64,000 nt of DNA from Triticum aestivum (taxonomy: Eukaryota > Streptophyta > Magnoliopsida > Poales > Poaceae). The DNA lies in contig NC_057813.1 in NCBI RefSeq assembly GCF_018294505.1, positions 317,629,077 through 317,693,076 of the forward strand. Reading direction: 5' to 3'. The position numbers and the translations under genes are program-made. Each line of letters starts with the position of its first letter. The stretch's first letter is position 1. Shown in pieces: positions 31,524-42,009 of the stretch. The notes under the pieces are model-generated. The model searched no databases. It was not told the DNA's origin and saw nothing but the letters and a program-made list of their open reading frames with translations.

Positions 31524-32084
31524 CTGATAGGAGCGCTCGGGCCTGGGCCACATATAAGCGCAAGGCGTAGTTGGGTCGGGCCCAAAGCAGTGTGCGGGCA
31601 TGCATGGCAGAGACTTAACTTCCACGATCTTTTCGCCAGTTGCGCTTCCCCATGATCCGCGTCGGGTGCATGACGTGGGGGTCGTGCGTGGGATGGCCGC
31701 AACACACTTGTGTCACTTTGCAGTAAATGGTAAAGGGGCGAACCACGCCTTCCCCATAAAAAAGAGGAATTCGCAGGGGCGGTACTCATTTACTAAGTGG
31801 ACTTGGGTCATGGCCTGCATGGTGCCACACCCCACGATCACGGGGTGGAAAACAGCCACCCCTCTTGTCTTCACGCCTCTGACTCGCTCGCCATGTGTCC
31901 CCCATGCCTTAGGAAGGGCAGGCGGTGGATGCGGAGGGCATGTGCATTAACGTCGAGGCGGGAAACTAGGCGTCGCTGATTCGGGCAGCGGGTCGGTCCC
32001 GATTCCATGCGCTTCAAGAGGCCACATTGGCCTAGCGGGGCGGTCGCCCTTAGGGCTCGGAGGCCAGGCCCGACCCTGCCCTTC
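31524..32084. other. Non-coding region of G upstream of the B3-type gene
   Basis: GC-rich, with no supported ORF. On the plus strand it would be the upstream region of the B3-type gene, whose TATA box follows at 32085. On the minus strand it would contain the polypurine tract of G ('ggcccaggcccgagcgctcc' next to the LTR start), which is weak. Confidence 0.45.
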
Positions 32085-32092
32085 TATAAAAG
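32085..32092 (+). promoter_or_regulatory. TATA box of the antisense B3-type gene
   Basis: TATAAAAG lies 72 bases upstream of the ATG at 32164 on the strand opposite to G transcription. Spacing fits a core promoter with a short 5' leader. Confidence 0.6.
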
Positions 32093-32163
32093 GGAGAGGG
32101 ACGGTGCCTTTCCGCATTCGCCTTCTTCTCCTCCTTCTGTTTAATACCTTTCTCCCATTTGCC

Positions 32164-32817
32164 ATGGTGAGAGGGCGTGCTGGTGCTGCAACGGCAGCAA
32201 CGAGGGCTTCTGCTCAACAACGCGTTCCCCCTCCCTCGGAGCTCTCGACGGCGGAGCCTACCGTGAGGGGAAGAGGAAGGGGACGAGGCCGAGGTCGCCG
32301 TGGTGCCCGGGGAAGAGGAGGACGGGGCGGCGCACCGGCTGCACTTCCGTTGGCGGCCCCTCCTCCAATGGACGGCCATGTTGGAGATCAGCCCCGCAAG
32401 TTCTTCATCAGGCTGTATAAGCGCGTGTGTGGCCATCTCCGTCTCCCTACCCCATACACTCGGGTGACGGAGCAGGACCCGCCGCAGGCTTTGAGGCTGC
32501 ACATGAGGGGCTGCGGGAATGGCAACATGTGGATCGGCGTTGACTTCCCCGCCCCTCACGTCATGTATCTTCGCCATGGGTGGAAAACTTTCGCACGCGC
32601 CCACAGCTTGTCGGAGGGGCACGTTCTCCAGTTCAAGTTAATGGAGAACGGCCTGCTCTCCGTCAAGGTCTACGAGAGCTCATGAATCCACTTAGGATGC
32701 TGCGCGGAGAGTTCCACTGATGACTAAAGCTCCTCCTCGACCGACAGTGATGAGGAGGACACCGCCATCAACGATGACGACAACAGGCGGGAAGATGACG
32801 ACTCAGACTCCAGTTGA
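32164..32817 (+). pseudogene. B3 DNA-binding-domain gene carried antisense inside Gypsy element G
   Basis: The ATG has an ideal plant context (gccATGGTG). The open part is 173 codons. Residues 34-56 are an Arg/Gly tract (RGRGRGRGRGRRGARGRGGR), likely nucleic-acid binding. Residues 78-172 fit a B3 fold: RKFFIRL, a LRLP strand, MWIGVDFPAP, LRHGWKTFARAHSL, EGHVLQFKL and LLSVKVYES follow the order of B3 strands and the 'GWxxFxxxxxLxxGd' signature. B3 proteins are plant transcription factors acting in the nucleus. Stops at 32683 (TGA) and 32725 (TAA) lie in frame; beyond them the same frame is still strongly Ser/Asp/Glu-rich until a TGA at 32815, so an acidic tail was probably lost recently. It sits between integrase and 3' LTR of G, opposite in direction. 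Confidence 0.7.
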
Positions 32818-33853
32818 CCATCAGTGGCAGCACCATCATCTGCTCTGCCTCCTCCCCTGGCAACGCGCCTCGCCGGGGGTTGCACCCTGCTGGCTCTGGC
32901 GTCAGTGGGCGACGGGCTACCCCGCGAAGCTCTCCATCGACGTGTTCCCCATGCCCGTCTCCATTTGCGCTTGCCGTACCTGGGGAGGAAAAGGGCAAGA
33001 ACAGGGATTACGGGGCACTTATCTTCTCTCAATTTGTAGTCACTTGCCAAATCTTTAGCTTTCTAGATAATGTAATCTCTCGAGTCCATGCATATGTTAT
33101 GTAACATTTGTACTTGCATCAGCATATTAATGAAAAAGATGAGCTTTGCCGGGAACCCATGCACGTATATGTCCATGCAGAGGTGAACGCCTCCCTAATA
33201 AAAATAAATGAGTTCTCCCAGCAAGCTACCTTGCCAGTGCCCTTTGTTCCCGCGGGAGAATCACATCTGTCGGGTTACAGACAAAGGGCCCAGCCCCTTG
33301 CCAATCTCTTTTTATCAAAGGCTGCTGCAACCATTCCGACCGAAGCAGCGTTCGGGTCAGAAATGAGAGTACCCGAGTCTAAAAAGAGTGGCGAGGTTTT
33401 CTAATGCACAAGTCACAGGTTACGAACATGAATGGACAAGAGGTGAAATTTATCTGTTTGGTTTGTCGGGGACGATGTGCCAGGCGGTCTTCTCAACTTC
33501 TTGCCAAAGCCAAGTCCACGACAGGAACGGTGAAACCGAGTGTCTTTACTGTGGCTGGAAAGAAGAGAGGATAGGCGCAACGACCCTTAGCGGTCAATTA
33601 GTATTTGCTAGAATCAAAAGGCAGTATGATATCCTGGATAAGCATGCATATATGTATATACATAAAACATGGAAATCACAGGAAACAACATATACTAAAA
33701 TTTATCTAACTATGCACAGGGTCTGCGCCTGGCTCTGTACATAGGGTTACATGCCTTGTCGGCAAGGCTAGTACGAAATGGGGTTGCCAGGGCTCCCGAC
33801 AACCGCACCCTATGGGTAAAACTTGCGAAGAGGTTCGATATTCCAGGAGTTGC
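32818..33853. other. Non-coding region between B3-type gene and integrase of G
   Basis: No ORF with recognisable product on either strand. It would include the 3' end of the B3-type transcript and the 3' untranslated part of pol. Two A/T-rich stretches (33040-33130 and 33600-33720) stand out in an otherwise GC-rich element and may be former polyadenylation regions. Confidence 0.4.
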
Positions 33854-35303
33854 TCATCGGAATGCCATCTTCGGTCTCCAGGCGGACTGCGCGGGCTTGG
33901 TGACTCGTGTTACCCGACACGGGCCTTCCCACTTTGGCGTCAACTTGTTTGATTTCTTGGCGGACTGAACACGCCGAAGAACAAGGTCGCCTTCCTCAAG
34001 GCTTTGGGCATGAACCTTGCGGCTATGGTAGCGGCGCAAGGCTTGCTGGTAGGAAGCGGCTCGCTCAGCAGCCTGAAGATGATCTTCCTCAAGGAGCGTT
34101 GCATCATCTTGGCGCAACTGCTCTTGCTCAAGCTCATCATAAGCGAGCACTCAAGGTGACCCGTATATGAGTTTTGTGGGGAGAACTGCTTCTGCCTCCT
34201 ATACCATGGCAAAGGGTGTCTGGCCAGTGGCTTGATTTGGTGTCGTTCTGATTGACCAAAGAACCATTGGCAATTCATCAATCCAACGTCTTCCACACTT
34301 GCGTAGCCTGTCGAAAGTTCTTGTTTTGAGGCCTCGCAACACTTCATCATTTGCCCCTTTTGCTTGGCCGTTGCTTCTTGCGTGAGCAACAGAAGCAAAA
34401 CAAACTTTGCTGCCAAGGTCTTGGATAATGCATGAAGGTGCCGCTCGTGAACTGTGTGTCTTTGTCGGTGACGACTCTGTTTGGCACACCAAAACGGCAA
34501 ACGAGTCCCTTGAAGAACTTGACGGCGGACTGTGCTGTCACCTTTCTCACTGGTTCCACTTCCGACCACTTTGTGAACTTGTCAATCGCAATGTACAAGT
34601 ACTCAAAGCCCCTAACAGCACAGGGAAAGTGGCCCAGTATGTTAAGCCCCAGACCGAAAATGGCTAGGAAAGAGGAATTGTTTGAAGAGCCTGGACTGGT
34701 TGATGAAGCTTTTTTGAATGGAACTAGCACGCTTCACACTTGGTTACTAGTTCAGTTGCATCCTGGAGAGCGTTGGTCCAGAAGAAACCTTGCCGGAATG
34801 CTTTGCCGGCAAGGGCTCTTGACCCTATGTGGGAGGCATACATGCCTCCATGTATCTCTGCCAACAATTCCAGTCTGTCCTCCCAAGGAATACACTTCAA
34901 TTTCATGCCATTCAGTCTCCTTCTGTATAGGACATCATCCACGAACTGGTACATGCTGAACCAACATGCTACTCTTTCTGCTTCTTCATGTTCCTCAGGG
35001 AGTTCCCCTGTTTGGAGGAAACGAACAGTATGCTGCGCCCATGCTAGAGCCTGGGGCTCGACGGCAAGGACTAAAGGCATGTCTTTTGCCGCGGGGGCAG
35101 CTATCTCTACGACAAGGGCTTGGGACCCTGCCAGAGGCTGCTGCTCCCTAACAAGCTTGGGGTACGCGACAACTTCCTTGCCGGCGGCTCCTGGGAGCTC
35201 AGCGGGAAAGTACTTGCCAGGGTCTGCTTTCCTTTGCTTGTTCTTCCTTGCTGATGGTTGGTTCAACGGATGGCTGGGTTAATCGAAGCACAAAGGTACC
35301 TGG
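33854..35303 (-). pseudogene. pol: Integrase of G, broken
   Basis: Minus-strand pieces: 35266-34724 ends with the HHCC zinc-binding region (EIHGGMYASHIGSRALAGKA...VTKCEAC). The core follows in the frames of 34730-34347 and 34492-34199, with YLYIAIDKFTKWSEVEPV (first Asp region), RVVTDKDTQFTSG (second Asp) and HARSNGQAKGANDEVLRGLK (third site). The third catalytic Glu is replaced by Lys here (QAKGAN instead of the usual QAERAN). The frame 34150-33854 is the C-terminal domain (YHSRKVHAQSLEEGDLVLRR, KWEGPCRV). At least three frameshifts. It would insert the cDNA into host DNA; this copy cannot. Confidence 0.85.
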
Positions 35304-35504
35304 TTCCACGGGCAACTTGAGGGCAGCGCGTTTTGACAAGTCATCGGCGATGCTGTTTTCCGCTCGAGGAACATGCTCTGCTTGCAGACCCTCAAAGAGC
35401 TCCTCCAACTTCCTCACTTCATCCACGTAGGCCTCCATCAATGGGCCCTGATAATCCTTGTTGACTTGTTTGACGACAAGCTGTAAATCACCTCTGATAA
35501 TGAG
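35304..35504 (-). repeat. Left copy of a 201-bp duplication flanking element F
   Basis: This segment of the RNase H to integrase linker of G ends at the first base of F and recurs at 45440-45640 with two mismatches by eye. It encodes the end of RNase H (AEHVPRAENSIADDLSKR). To its left the G sequence continues as expected, so this copy joins the integrase half. Confidence 0.9.
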
Positions 35505-35976
35505 TGAGGGAGTCCTGGATTAGGGGGTGTCCGAATGGCCGGACTAAGACCTTTGGCCGGACTCCCGGACTATGAAGATACAAGATTGAAGACTCCGTCC
35601 CGTGTCCGGATGGGACTTTCCTTGGCGTGGAAGGCAAGCTTGGCGATACGATATGAAGATCTCCTCCCATTGTAACCGACTCTGTGTAACCCTAGCCCTC
35701 TCCGGTGTCTATATAAACTGGAGAGTTTTGGTCCGTAGGACGAACAACAATCATACCATAGGCTAGATTCTAGGGTTTAGCCACTCCGATCTCGTGGTAG
35801 ATCTACTCTTGTACTACCGATATCATCAATATTAATCAAGCAGGAGTAGGGTTTTACCTCCATCGAGAGGGCCCGAACTTGGGTAAAAACATCGTGTCCC
35901 TTGTCTCCTATTACCATCTGCCTAGACGCATAGTTTGGGACCCCCTACCCGAGATCCGCCGGTTTTGAAACCGACA
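35505..35976 (+). repeat. 5' LTR of F (472 bp)
   Basis: It starts TGAGGGAGTCCTGGATTAGG and ends TTTTGAAACCGACA. The TATA box CTATATAAAC is at 35710-35719. Repeated CCGGAC words in the first 100 bases recall the motif arrays of other LTRs here. The following TTGGTGCTTTCATTGAGAG is the presumed primer-binding site. Confidence 0.9.
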
Positions 35977-36002
35977 TTGGTGCTTTCATTGAGAGTTCCA
36001 CT

Positions 36003-37046
36003 GTGTCGTCACCATCAGGAAGGATGCCGCATCCTGTCTTTAAAGACGGCGTCGTTGCTAAAGGAGCTTTGGCTGTCGGCCAAACTCTCCGGCTAGGCAG
36101 GTTTTTGATGACCGCCTGTCCGGCCGCCGCGCCGACGATGACCTCTCGGGCCATCGAAAGCAATCTTCGCATCAGCTCGGAGCTTGCCGAGCAGTTAGAT
36201 CTGATGGAGCTCTTCTCCCTGAACGAGCTCTTGGATTGCATCACGGCCCTGGGAGTCGCTACTGATTACGACTAGATTGGGCTTAAACCCGATCAGAGAG
36301 AGATTAACTCTCCCCAGATTACCCACCACGTCGAAGTGGTGGAAGAACAATGCGACGAGTCTTCGCCCGCCCTAAGGACCAAATGCGTCCGGATTCCCGA
36401 TCCCTCCAAGCCGGATACCCGCGGAGGGGAGGATGTCGCCCAAACCCTGAACCTAAAGTTAGGCAGTAGGCCCGATTCATTGAATAATATCCGAGAAAGC
36501 AAGCTTCCAAATTCGGAAACTGCTCGACCCCTGAATCCTACATCTGGCAGGGTTCCGGATTTAATTCCACCTGCCCACCCAACTATACGGGATTTATCCC
36601 TAATACGGCAAGAGTCCGGAGAAATAGTACACCACTACTGGGCCAGATTCCTCCTGGTTATGAACAGGATAAAGGACTGCCGTGAGAAAGAAGCAATTTC
36701 ACTCTTCTTTAACAATTGCACGGACATCGGAATCCTAAACGCCATAAGTCGCCGCGAAATCACACGATTCGCCGACTTGACATCCATAGTACGAAAGTAC
36801 TGTGCGACTGAAAGCGTTTGGAAAACCGAAGATAGATTCTGGGACAATCCGGCCCCGAATATAACACGAGTCCGAAACAAAAGGGCGCATTATTGCCAGG
36901 CATTTGAGCCAAACATCAAAAAACAAAAACCCTCTACAGGATACGGGACCATACTGGGAGGATGGCTCAACGGACCCTGTAAAATTCATAATTCAGGGAA
37001 AGCCACACCAACGCACAGCCTCAAAGCATGTTGGATACTACGATAG
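36003..37046 (+). pseudogene. gag: Gag of F, broken
   Basis: The start MSSPSGRMPHPVFKDGVVAK is 26 bases after the LTR; the frame stops at 36273. The frame 36336-37046 continues with charged sequence, then PTIRDLSLIRQESGEIVHHY and ARFLLVMNRIKDCREKEAIS, the helical C-terminal part of Gypsy gag. A nucleocapsid zinc knuckle is not clear. The start is chosen because it is the first ATG after the primer site and has the usual length of N-terminal arm. Loss of frame between 36275 and 36336 inactivates it. Confidence 0.7.
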
Positions 37047-37600
37047 GTGGCCAGAAGTGGCGAGGAGCTTTTAACTCTAGCACCCGAAGAATACCTCCCT
37101 AGTACGGTGTCGACAGTCTTCGAGACCTTCACATCAAACAATGCAAGGAAACGAACACTCCGCAACCTTGCCGAAGTCTACCAAGTAGCAGCAATAAACC
37201 CATGGAGTGACACGGCTATCATCTTTAATGCCAGTGACGAACCTAAATTCCGGATAGCCCGAGCACCAGCCGCATTGGTCCTCAGTCCGATAGTGGACGG
37301 CTTCCGACTTACAAAGGTACTCATGGATGGCGGCAGCGGACTCAACCTCATCTACGAGGAAACCCTGCGAAAAATGGAAATTGACTAGAGCCGCATTGAG
37401 CGAAGCAACACAACTTTCAGGGGAATAATCCCAAGCCGGGAAGCGTGCTGTTCAGGAAAAATCACACTGGATGTGGTGTTCGGCACGCCGGACAATCACA
37501 GATCCGAGGAGGTCACGTTTCAAGTGGCCCCGTTCAGCAGCGGATACCACGCTATGCTAGGGCGAGAAGCATTTACAATTTTCCAAGCCATACCCCATTA
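37047..37600 (+). pseudogene. pol: Aspartic protease region of F
   Basis: The frame to 37388 contains VLMDGGSGLNLIYEETLRKM, the retropepsin active site in the DGG form common in this Gypsy group (D-S/T-G in others). A TAG at 37386 interrupts it. The next frame (from 37473) carries QVAPFSSGYHAMLGREAFTI, the second protease element, where the usual 'YNAILGRP' is changed to 'YHAMLGRE'. It would cut the polyprotein inside particles. Broken by a stop and a frame change. Confidence 0.75.
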
Positions 37601-39330
37601 CGGGTACATGAAGCTCAAAATGCCCGGGCCCAATGGAATCATCACTCTCGCAAGTGATCCGGACATAGCGCTCCGCGCTGAAAACAAGACAGCCGCAGTG
37701 GCCCCGGAGGCATTATCTAAGGCCCTAGCGGCTGAGGAATTAACGACGTTGCGCTCTACGGTGGACAGGGACGATGTGATACTAGACAAGAGATCCAAGT
37801 CCACCTCTTTTAAACCAGCGGACGAAATAGTCAAATTCCAAGTCCATCCAACGGACCCTACAAAAACGGCCTCCATCGGGGCACAATTAAAACCCGATGT
37901 AGACGCCGCACTCAGAGACTTCCTGCGAGAAAATTGGGACATTTTCGCCTGGCACCCCTCGGATATGCCAGGAATCCCACGCAGGCTGGCCGAGCACAAC
38001 CTGAACATCATAAAAGGGTTTAAACCCGTCAAGCAGACCCTACGGCGTTTTTCTGAACCCAAGAGACAAGCCATGGGAGAGGAGCTAGCAAAACTGCTGG
38101 AAGCCGGATTCATCAAAGACATAAAACATCCGGACTGGCTAGCAAACCTGGTGATGGTACCAAAGAAGGACAAATCTTGGCGCCTATGTGTCGATTTCAA
38201 AGACCTAAACAAGGCCTGTCCAAAGGACCCTTTCTCACTCCCCGAATTGATCAAATCATCGACGCCACCGCAGGACACGACTCATTGTGTTTCCTCGATG
38301 CATACTCTGGCTACCATCAAATCAAGATGGCAGAGTCAGACCAAACCGCAACGGCATTCATCACCCCATACGACCCATTCTGCTTCAACACGATGCCCTT
38401 CGGGCTCAAAAACGCCGGCGCAACATATCAGCGCATGATTCAGACATGTCTGGCCAACCAGATCGGCAAAACAGTCGAAGCATACGTAGATGACGTGGTC
38501 GTCAAAACAAAACATGTCGATACTCTAGTAGACGACTTGAGGCTCACGTTCGACAATCTCCGAACATATGACATTAAGCTCAACCCGGAAAAATGCGTTT
38601 TCGGGGAACCAGCCGGAAAGCTCTTGGGCTTCATCGTATCCGGTAGAGGAATTGAAGCAAACCCAGCAAAGATCCGAGCTCTGTCACAATTGGACCCCAA
38701 AGAACCTCAAACAAATACAAAAACTGACAGGATGCGTGGCGGCTCTAAGCCGCTTTATCTCCCGCTTAGGAGAAAAGGTATTACCCCTCTATTGCCTCCT
38801 GCGGCGCACCGACCACTTCGAGTGGATGGATGCCGCCACAGCCGGACTCGAAGAAATAAAAGCCATACTGGCAACAAATCCAGTCCTGGCCGTGCCCAAC
38901 ACGGGCGAACCAATGCTATTATACATCGCGGCAACCCATCAAGTTGTAAGCGCGGTGCTCGTCGTCCGACGAGAAGCGGACGGACACAAGTTCCCCCTCC
39001 AAAAACCAGTGTACTACGTGTCCACTGTGCTAACACCATGCAAGTCATGGTACCCACATTATCAAAAGATAGCATACGCGGTGTTCATGGCATCCCGGAA
39101 GCTGCGACACTACTTTCAAGAGTGCTCCATAACAGTGGCATCCAAAGTACCCCTTAATGATATTATATACAACCGCGACGCAATGGGCCGGATTGCCAAA
39201 TGGGCAATCGAGCTCCTCCCGTTTGACATAACCTACAAGCCAAGGGGAGCTATTAAGTCGCAGGTTTTGGCCAACTTCATCGCCGAATGGACTGAGCCGA
39301 ACTCCCTAAAGAATACGACGCATACTCCAA
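37601..39330 (+). pseudogene. pol: Reverse transcriptase of F, broken
   Basis: The linker (PDVDAALRDFLRENWDIFAW) leads to the palm: NLVMVPKKDKSWRLCVDFKD, LNKACPKDPF, then after a one-base loss in a C run near 38240, DSLCFLDAYSGYHQIKMAES, FCFNTMPFGLKNAGATYQRM and the catalytic box VEAYVDDVVVKTK at about 38485. A second frame change near 38695 leads to the connection and thumb (LTGCVAALSRFISRLGEKVL, DHFEWMDAATAGLEEIKAIL) and HYQKIAYAVFMASRKLRHYF. Catalytic Asp residues are intact; only frame is lost. It would copy element RNA into cDNA. Confidence 0.88.
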
Positions 39331-40080
39331 CTGGATCATGCACTTCGACGGCTCCAAAATGTTGGCTGGCCTGGGGGCTGGCGTCGTTCTGACGTCCCCA
39401 ACCGGGGACACAGTCCAATACGTACTTCAGATAATGTACACGGATTCCAACAACGCAGCCGAATACGAGGCCCTTTTACATGGCCTCCGAATGGCAGCCT
39501 CCATGGGCATTCAGCGCCTAGAGGTCCGAGGGGATTCAAATCTCACAATATCCCAAATAAATGGAGACTTCGACGCCAAGGATCCGAAAATGGCAGCTTA
39601 CTGCAACGCCATCTTAAAGATGTTAGCTCGGTTTGAGGGGCTCGAATTTCATCACATAGCCCGGGAAAATAACCAAGCAACAGACGTGCTGGCACGCATT
39701 GGCGCCAAGCGCGAGGCCGTCCCTCCCAACATCTTCCTAGAAAGGCTGTTCAAGCCATCTGTATCATGGGAAGGAGAATCCGGAAACAATAGCCCGGACA
39801 CAACTACACTGCCCCTCACCAAGCATTCTGACACAGTTGGGGGCTCCGCCAACGAAACAACGCCGTCAGCCCACGCAATAATGGCAGTCATTGCCCCTTG
39901 GACAGAACCATTCCTAGCCTACCTAACTAGGCAGGAACTTCCTGAGGACCAAAACGAGGCCCACTGCATAGTGCGGCGATCTAAAGCCTACAAAGTCCAC
40001 GAGGGAGAGCTTTACAAGAAAAGCACAACCGGAGTCCTTCAAAGGTGTATCTCCGAAGAAGAAGGGCGCGACCTTTTGGC
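39331..40080 (+). pseudogene. pol: RNase H and linker of F
   Basis: After a frame change near 39298 the frame 39338-40186 starts with MHFDGSKMLAGLGAGVVLTS (first Asp), AAEYEALLHGLRMA (Glu), EVRGDSNLTISQI (Asp) and NNQATDVLAR (final Asp), so all four RNase H catalytic residues are present. A linker of about 120 residues follows, then the integrase zinc region. The domain would remove RNA from the RNA-DNA hybrid. Confidence 0.85.
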
Positions 40081-41159
40081 TGAAATTCATGCCGGACTCG
40101 GTGGGCACCATGCCGCAGCCCGGGCCCTTGTAAGCAAGGCCTTCCGTACCGGATTTTATTGGCCAACGGCCCGGGCAGACTCTTAGGACTTAGTGCAACG
40201 TTGTGTTGGTTACCAGTTATTCGCCAACCAAACCACATGCCGCCTACCGCACTACAAACTATACCCATTACCTGGCCTTTCGCGGTCTGGGGGCTTGACA
40301 TGGTCGAACCCCTTAAAGGAGGAACCCACAAGCAAAAATATCTACTAGTCATGGTGGACAAATTCACCAAATGGATAGAAGCCAAGCCTGTAAAGACGGC
40401 CGAATCCGGACTAGTGATAGACTTCATTTCCAAAGTCGTACACCGTTACGGCGTCCCCCATAGCATCATAACCGACAACGACACAAACTTCACGGCCGAT
40501 GAAGTCAAACTTTGGTGCAAAAACATGGGCATCAAGCTCGACTATGCTTCAGTCTATCACCCTCAAACTAACGGTCAAGTCGAACGGGCCAATGGTCTCA
40601 TTATGAGCGGCATCAAACCCAGACTAGTGCGATCCCTCAAGGAATGTAACACGCACTGGGTAGAGGAGCTTGACTCCGTACTCTCGGGGCTGCGGACCAC
40701 ACCGAATCGCACTACCGGATTCACACCATCTTTATGGTATACAGCGCAGAGGCAGTACTGCCATGCGACATAATCCATGACTCACCTCGCGTGCGCATGT
40801 ATGAAGAAAGAGAAGCTGAGCTCGATCGGCAGGACAACTTGGACGCATTGGAAGAGGAGCGCGACGTGGCAAAGGCTCGTTCCGCGTTCTATCAGCATCA
40901 GGCTCGAAGATACCAAAGCAGAGAAGTACGGGCCAAAACCTATAACGTTGGCGAACTAGTTCTACGCCTGCCGGACAAGAAAAAGGATAAATTAAAGCCC
41001 AAATGGGAGGGCCCCTTCATCATCGACCAAGTACTGCTGGTGGAGCGTACCGTCTGCGAAGCACATCGGATAACCGACTCGAGCCGAACCCATGGAACGC
41101 AGCACGCCTACGAAAGTTCTACGCCTAGCGCCGGACTTCGTGTTCGTTTCCTTCCCTAG
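40081..41159 (+). pseudogene. pol: Integrase of F, broken
   Basis: The zinc region reads EIHAGLGGHHAAARALVSKA; its last part, after a TAG at 40184, is QRCVGYQLFA where CVGCQ is normal, so one of the two zinc-binding Cys is Tyr. The core keeps all three catalytic residues: FAVWGLDMVEPLKGG, SIITDNDTNFTADEV and HPQTNGQVERANGLIMSG. A frame change near 40727 leads to the C-terminal part (FYQHQARRYQSREVRAKTYN, KLKPKWEGPFII). A second TAG ends the frame at 41157. No chromodomain is evident. Confidence 0.85.
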
Positions 41160-42009
41160 TCCCTTTGTTTTATTTTTTATTTTTATTTTTATTTTTGGCA
41201 GTCCGGGATTTTGTTCCTCCTCCCTACCCCTTCCTTTTTTTTCTTTCTCACAAGCCCTTAGGGGCTTGCATGTGCAATATTCGCACATACCCGATGCGCT
41301 ACCTGCGCTCATAATACCTGGGGGCTTCTCTACCAAGAAGTTTATATAAAACGGGCCTCATGCCCAAAACATGTGTGATGCTTCCGCATGAACCTTTTAT
41401 ACACCATTATATGCATCGATATGACTTAAGTTTTGGCCAAGCTGGGTTGCCTGGCTCCTGTGCTTACCCCTACGTTCCCGTTCATTCGGCTAGGTGGTAA
41501 AGGGAGCACCTCTGCGATTGTTACTGCCGGGTCAGCCGGATGTGTACCTCAGACTGGGTGAAGCCGAAAGCTAGCGTTCTTAAGGGAATATTCGGTCGGT
41601 GAACTAAAATATGATTTTTCGTATTCATTCATTTGCCCCCAGATGCTTTTCTGCTCTTTCCGGCAGTTCGTACATGCACTTTAGGGCATGCCTCACAGGG
41701 AAAGGAACCCCTAACGGAACTATTCTATCTGGAAGATGTTTCTTACTAACCATGTAATATAACATAACTAGTTGGGCACTTGTCTGCTAAAGCACTTATG
41801 ACCCCTACGCCTTGTCTCCATGCATGCCCTGGTTCTTACATAACCGAGAGGGTATTCAGACACACTCCGGACTATAGGGTCCAGAGGTCGAAGCGAAAAG
41901 GTCCGCAATGACAAACGATCTACAATCCGGCTAGAAGACATTTTTATGTCATTTTTATAGAGTCAATTCGACTCGGCATATTCTTCTTCAATGCCATCCA
42001 ATAGGCGGT
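41160..42009. other. Non-coding region of F between pol and antisense genes
   Basis: A T-rich run (41166-41200) follows the pol stop, then mixed sequence with no ORF. It separates convergent sense and antisense genes and probably serves as 3' end for both. Confidence 0.5.
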
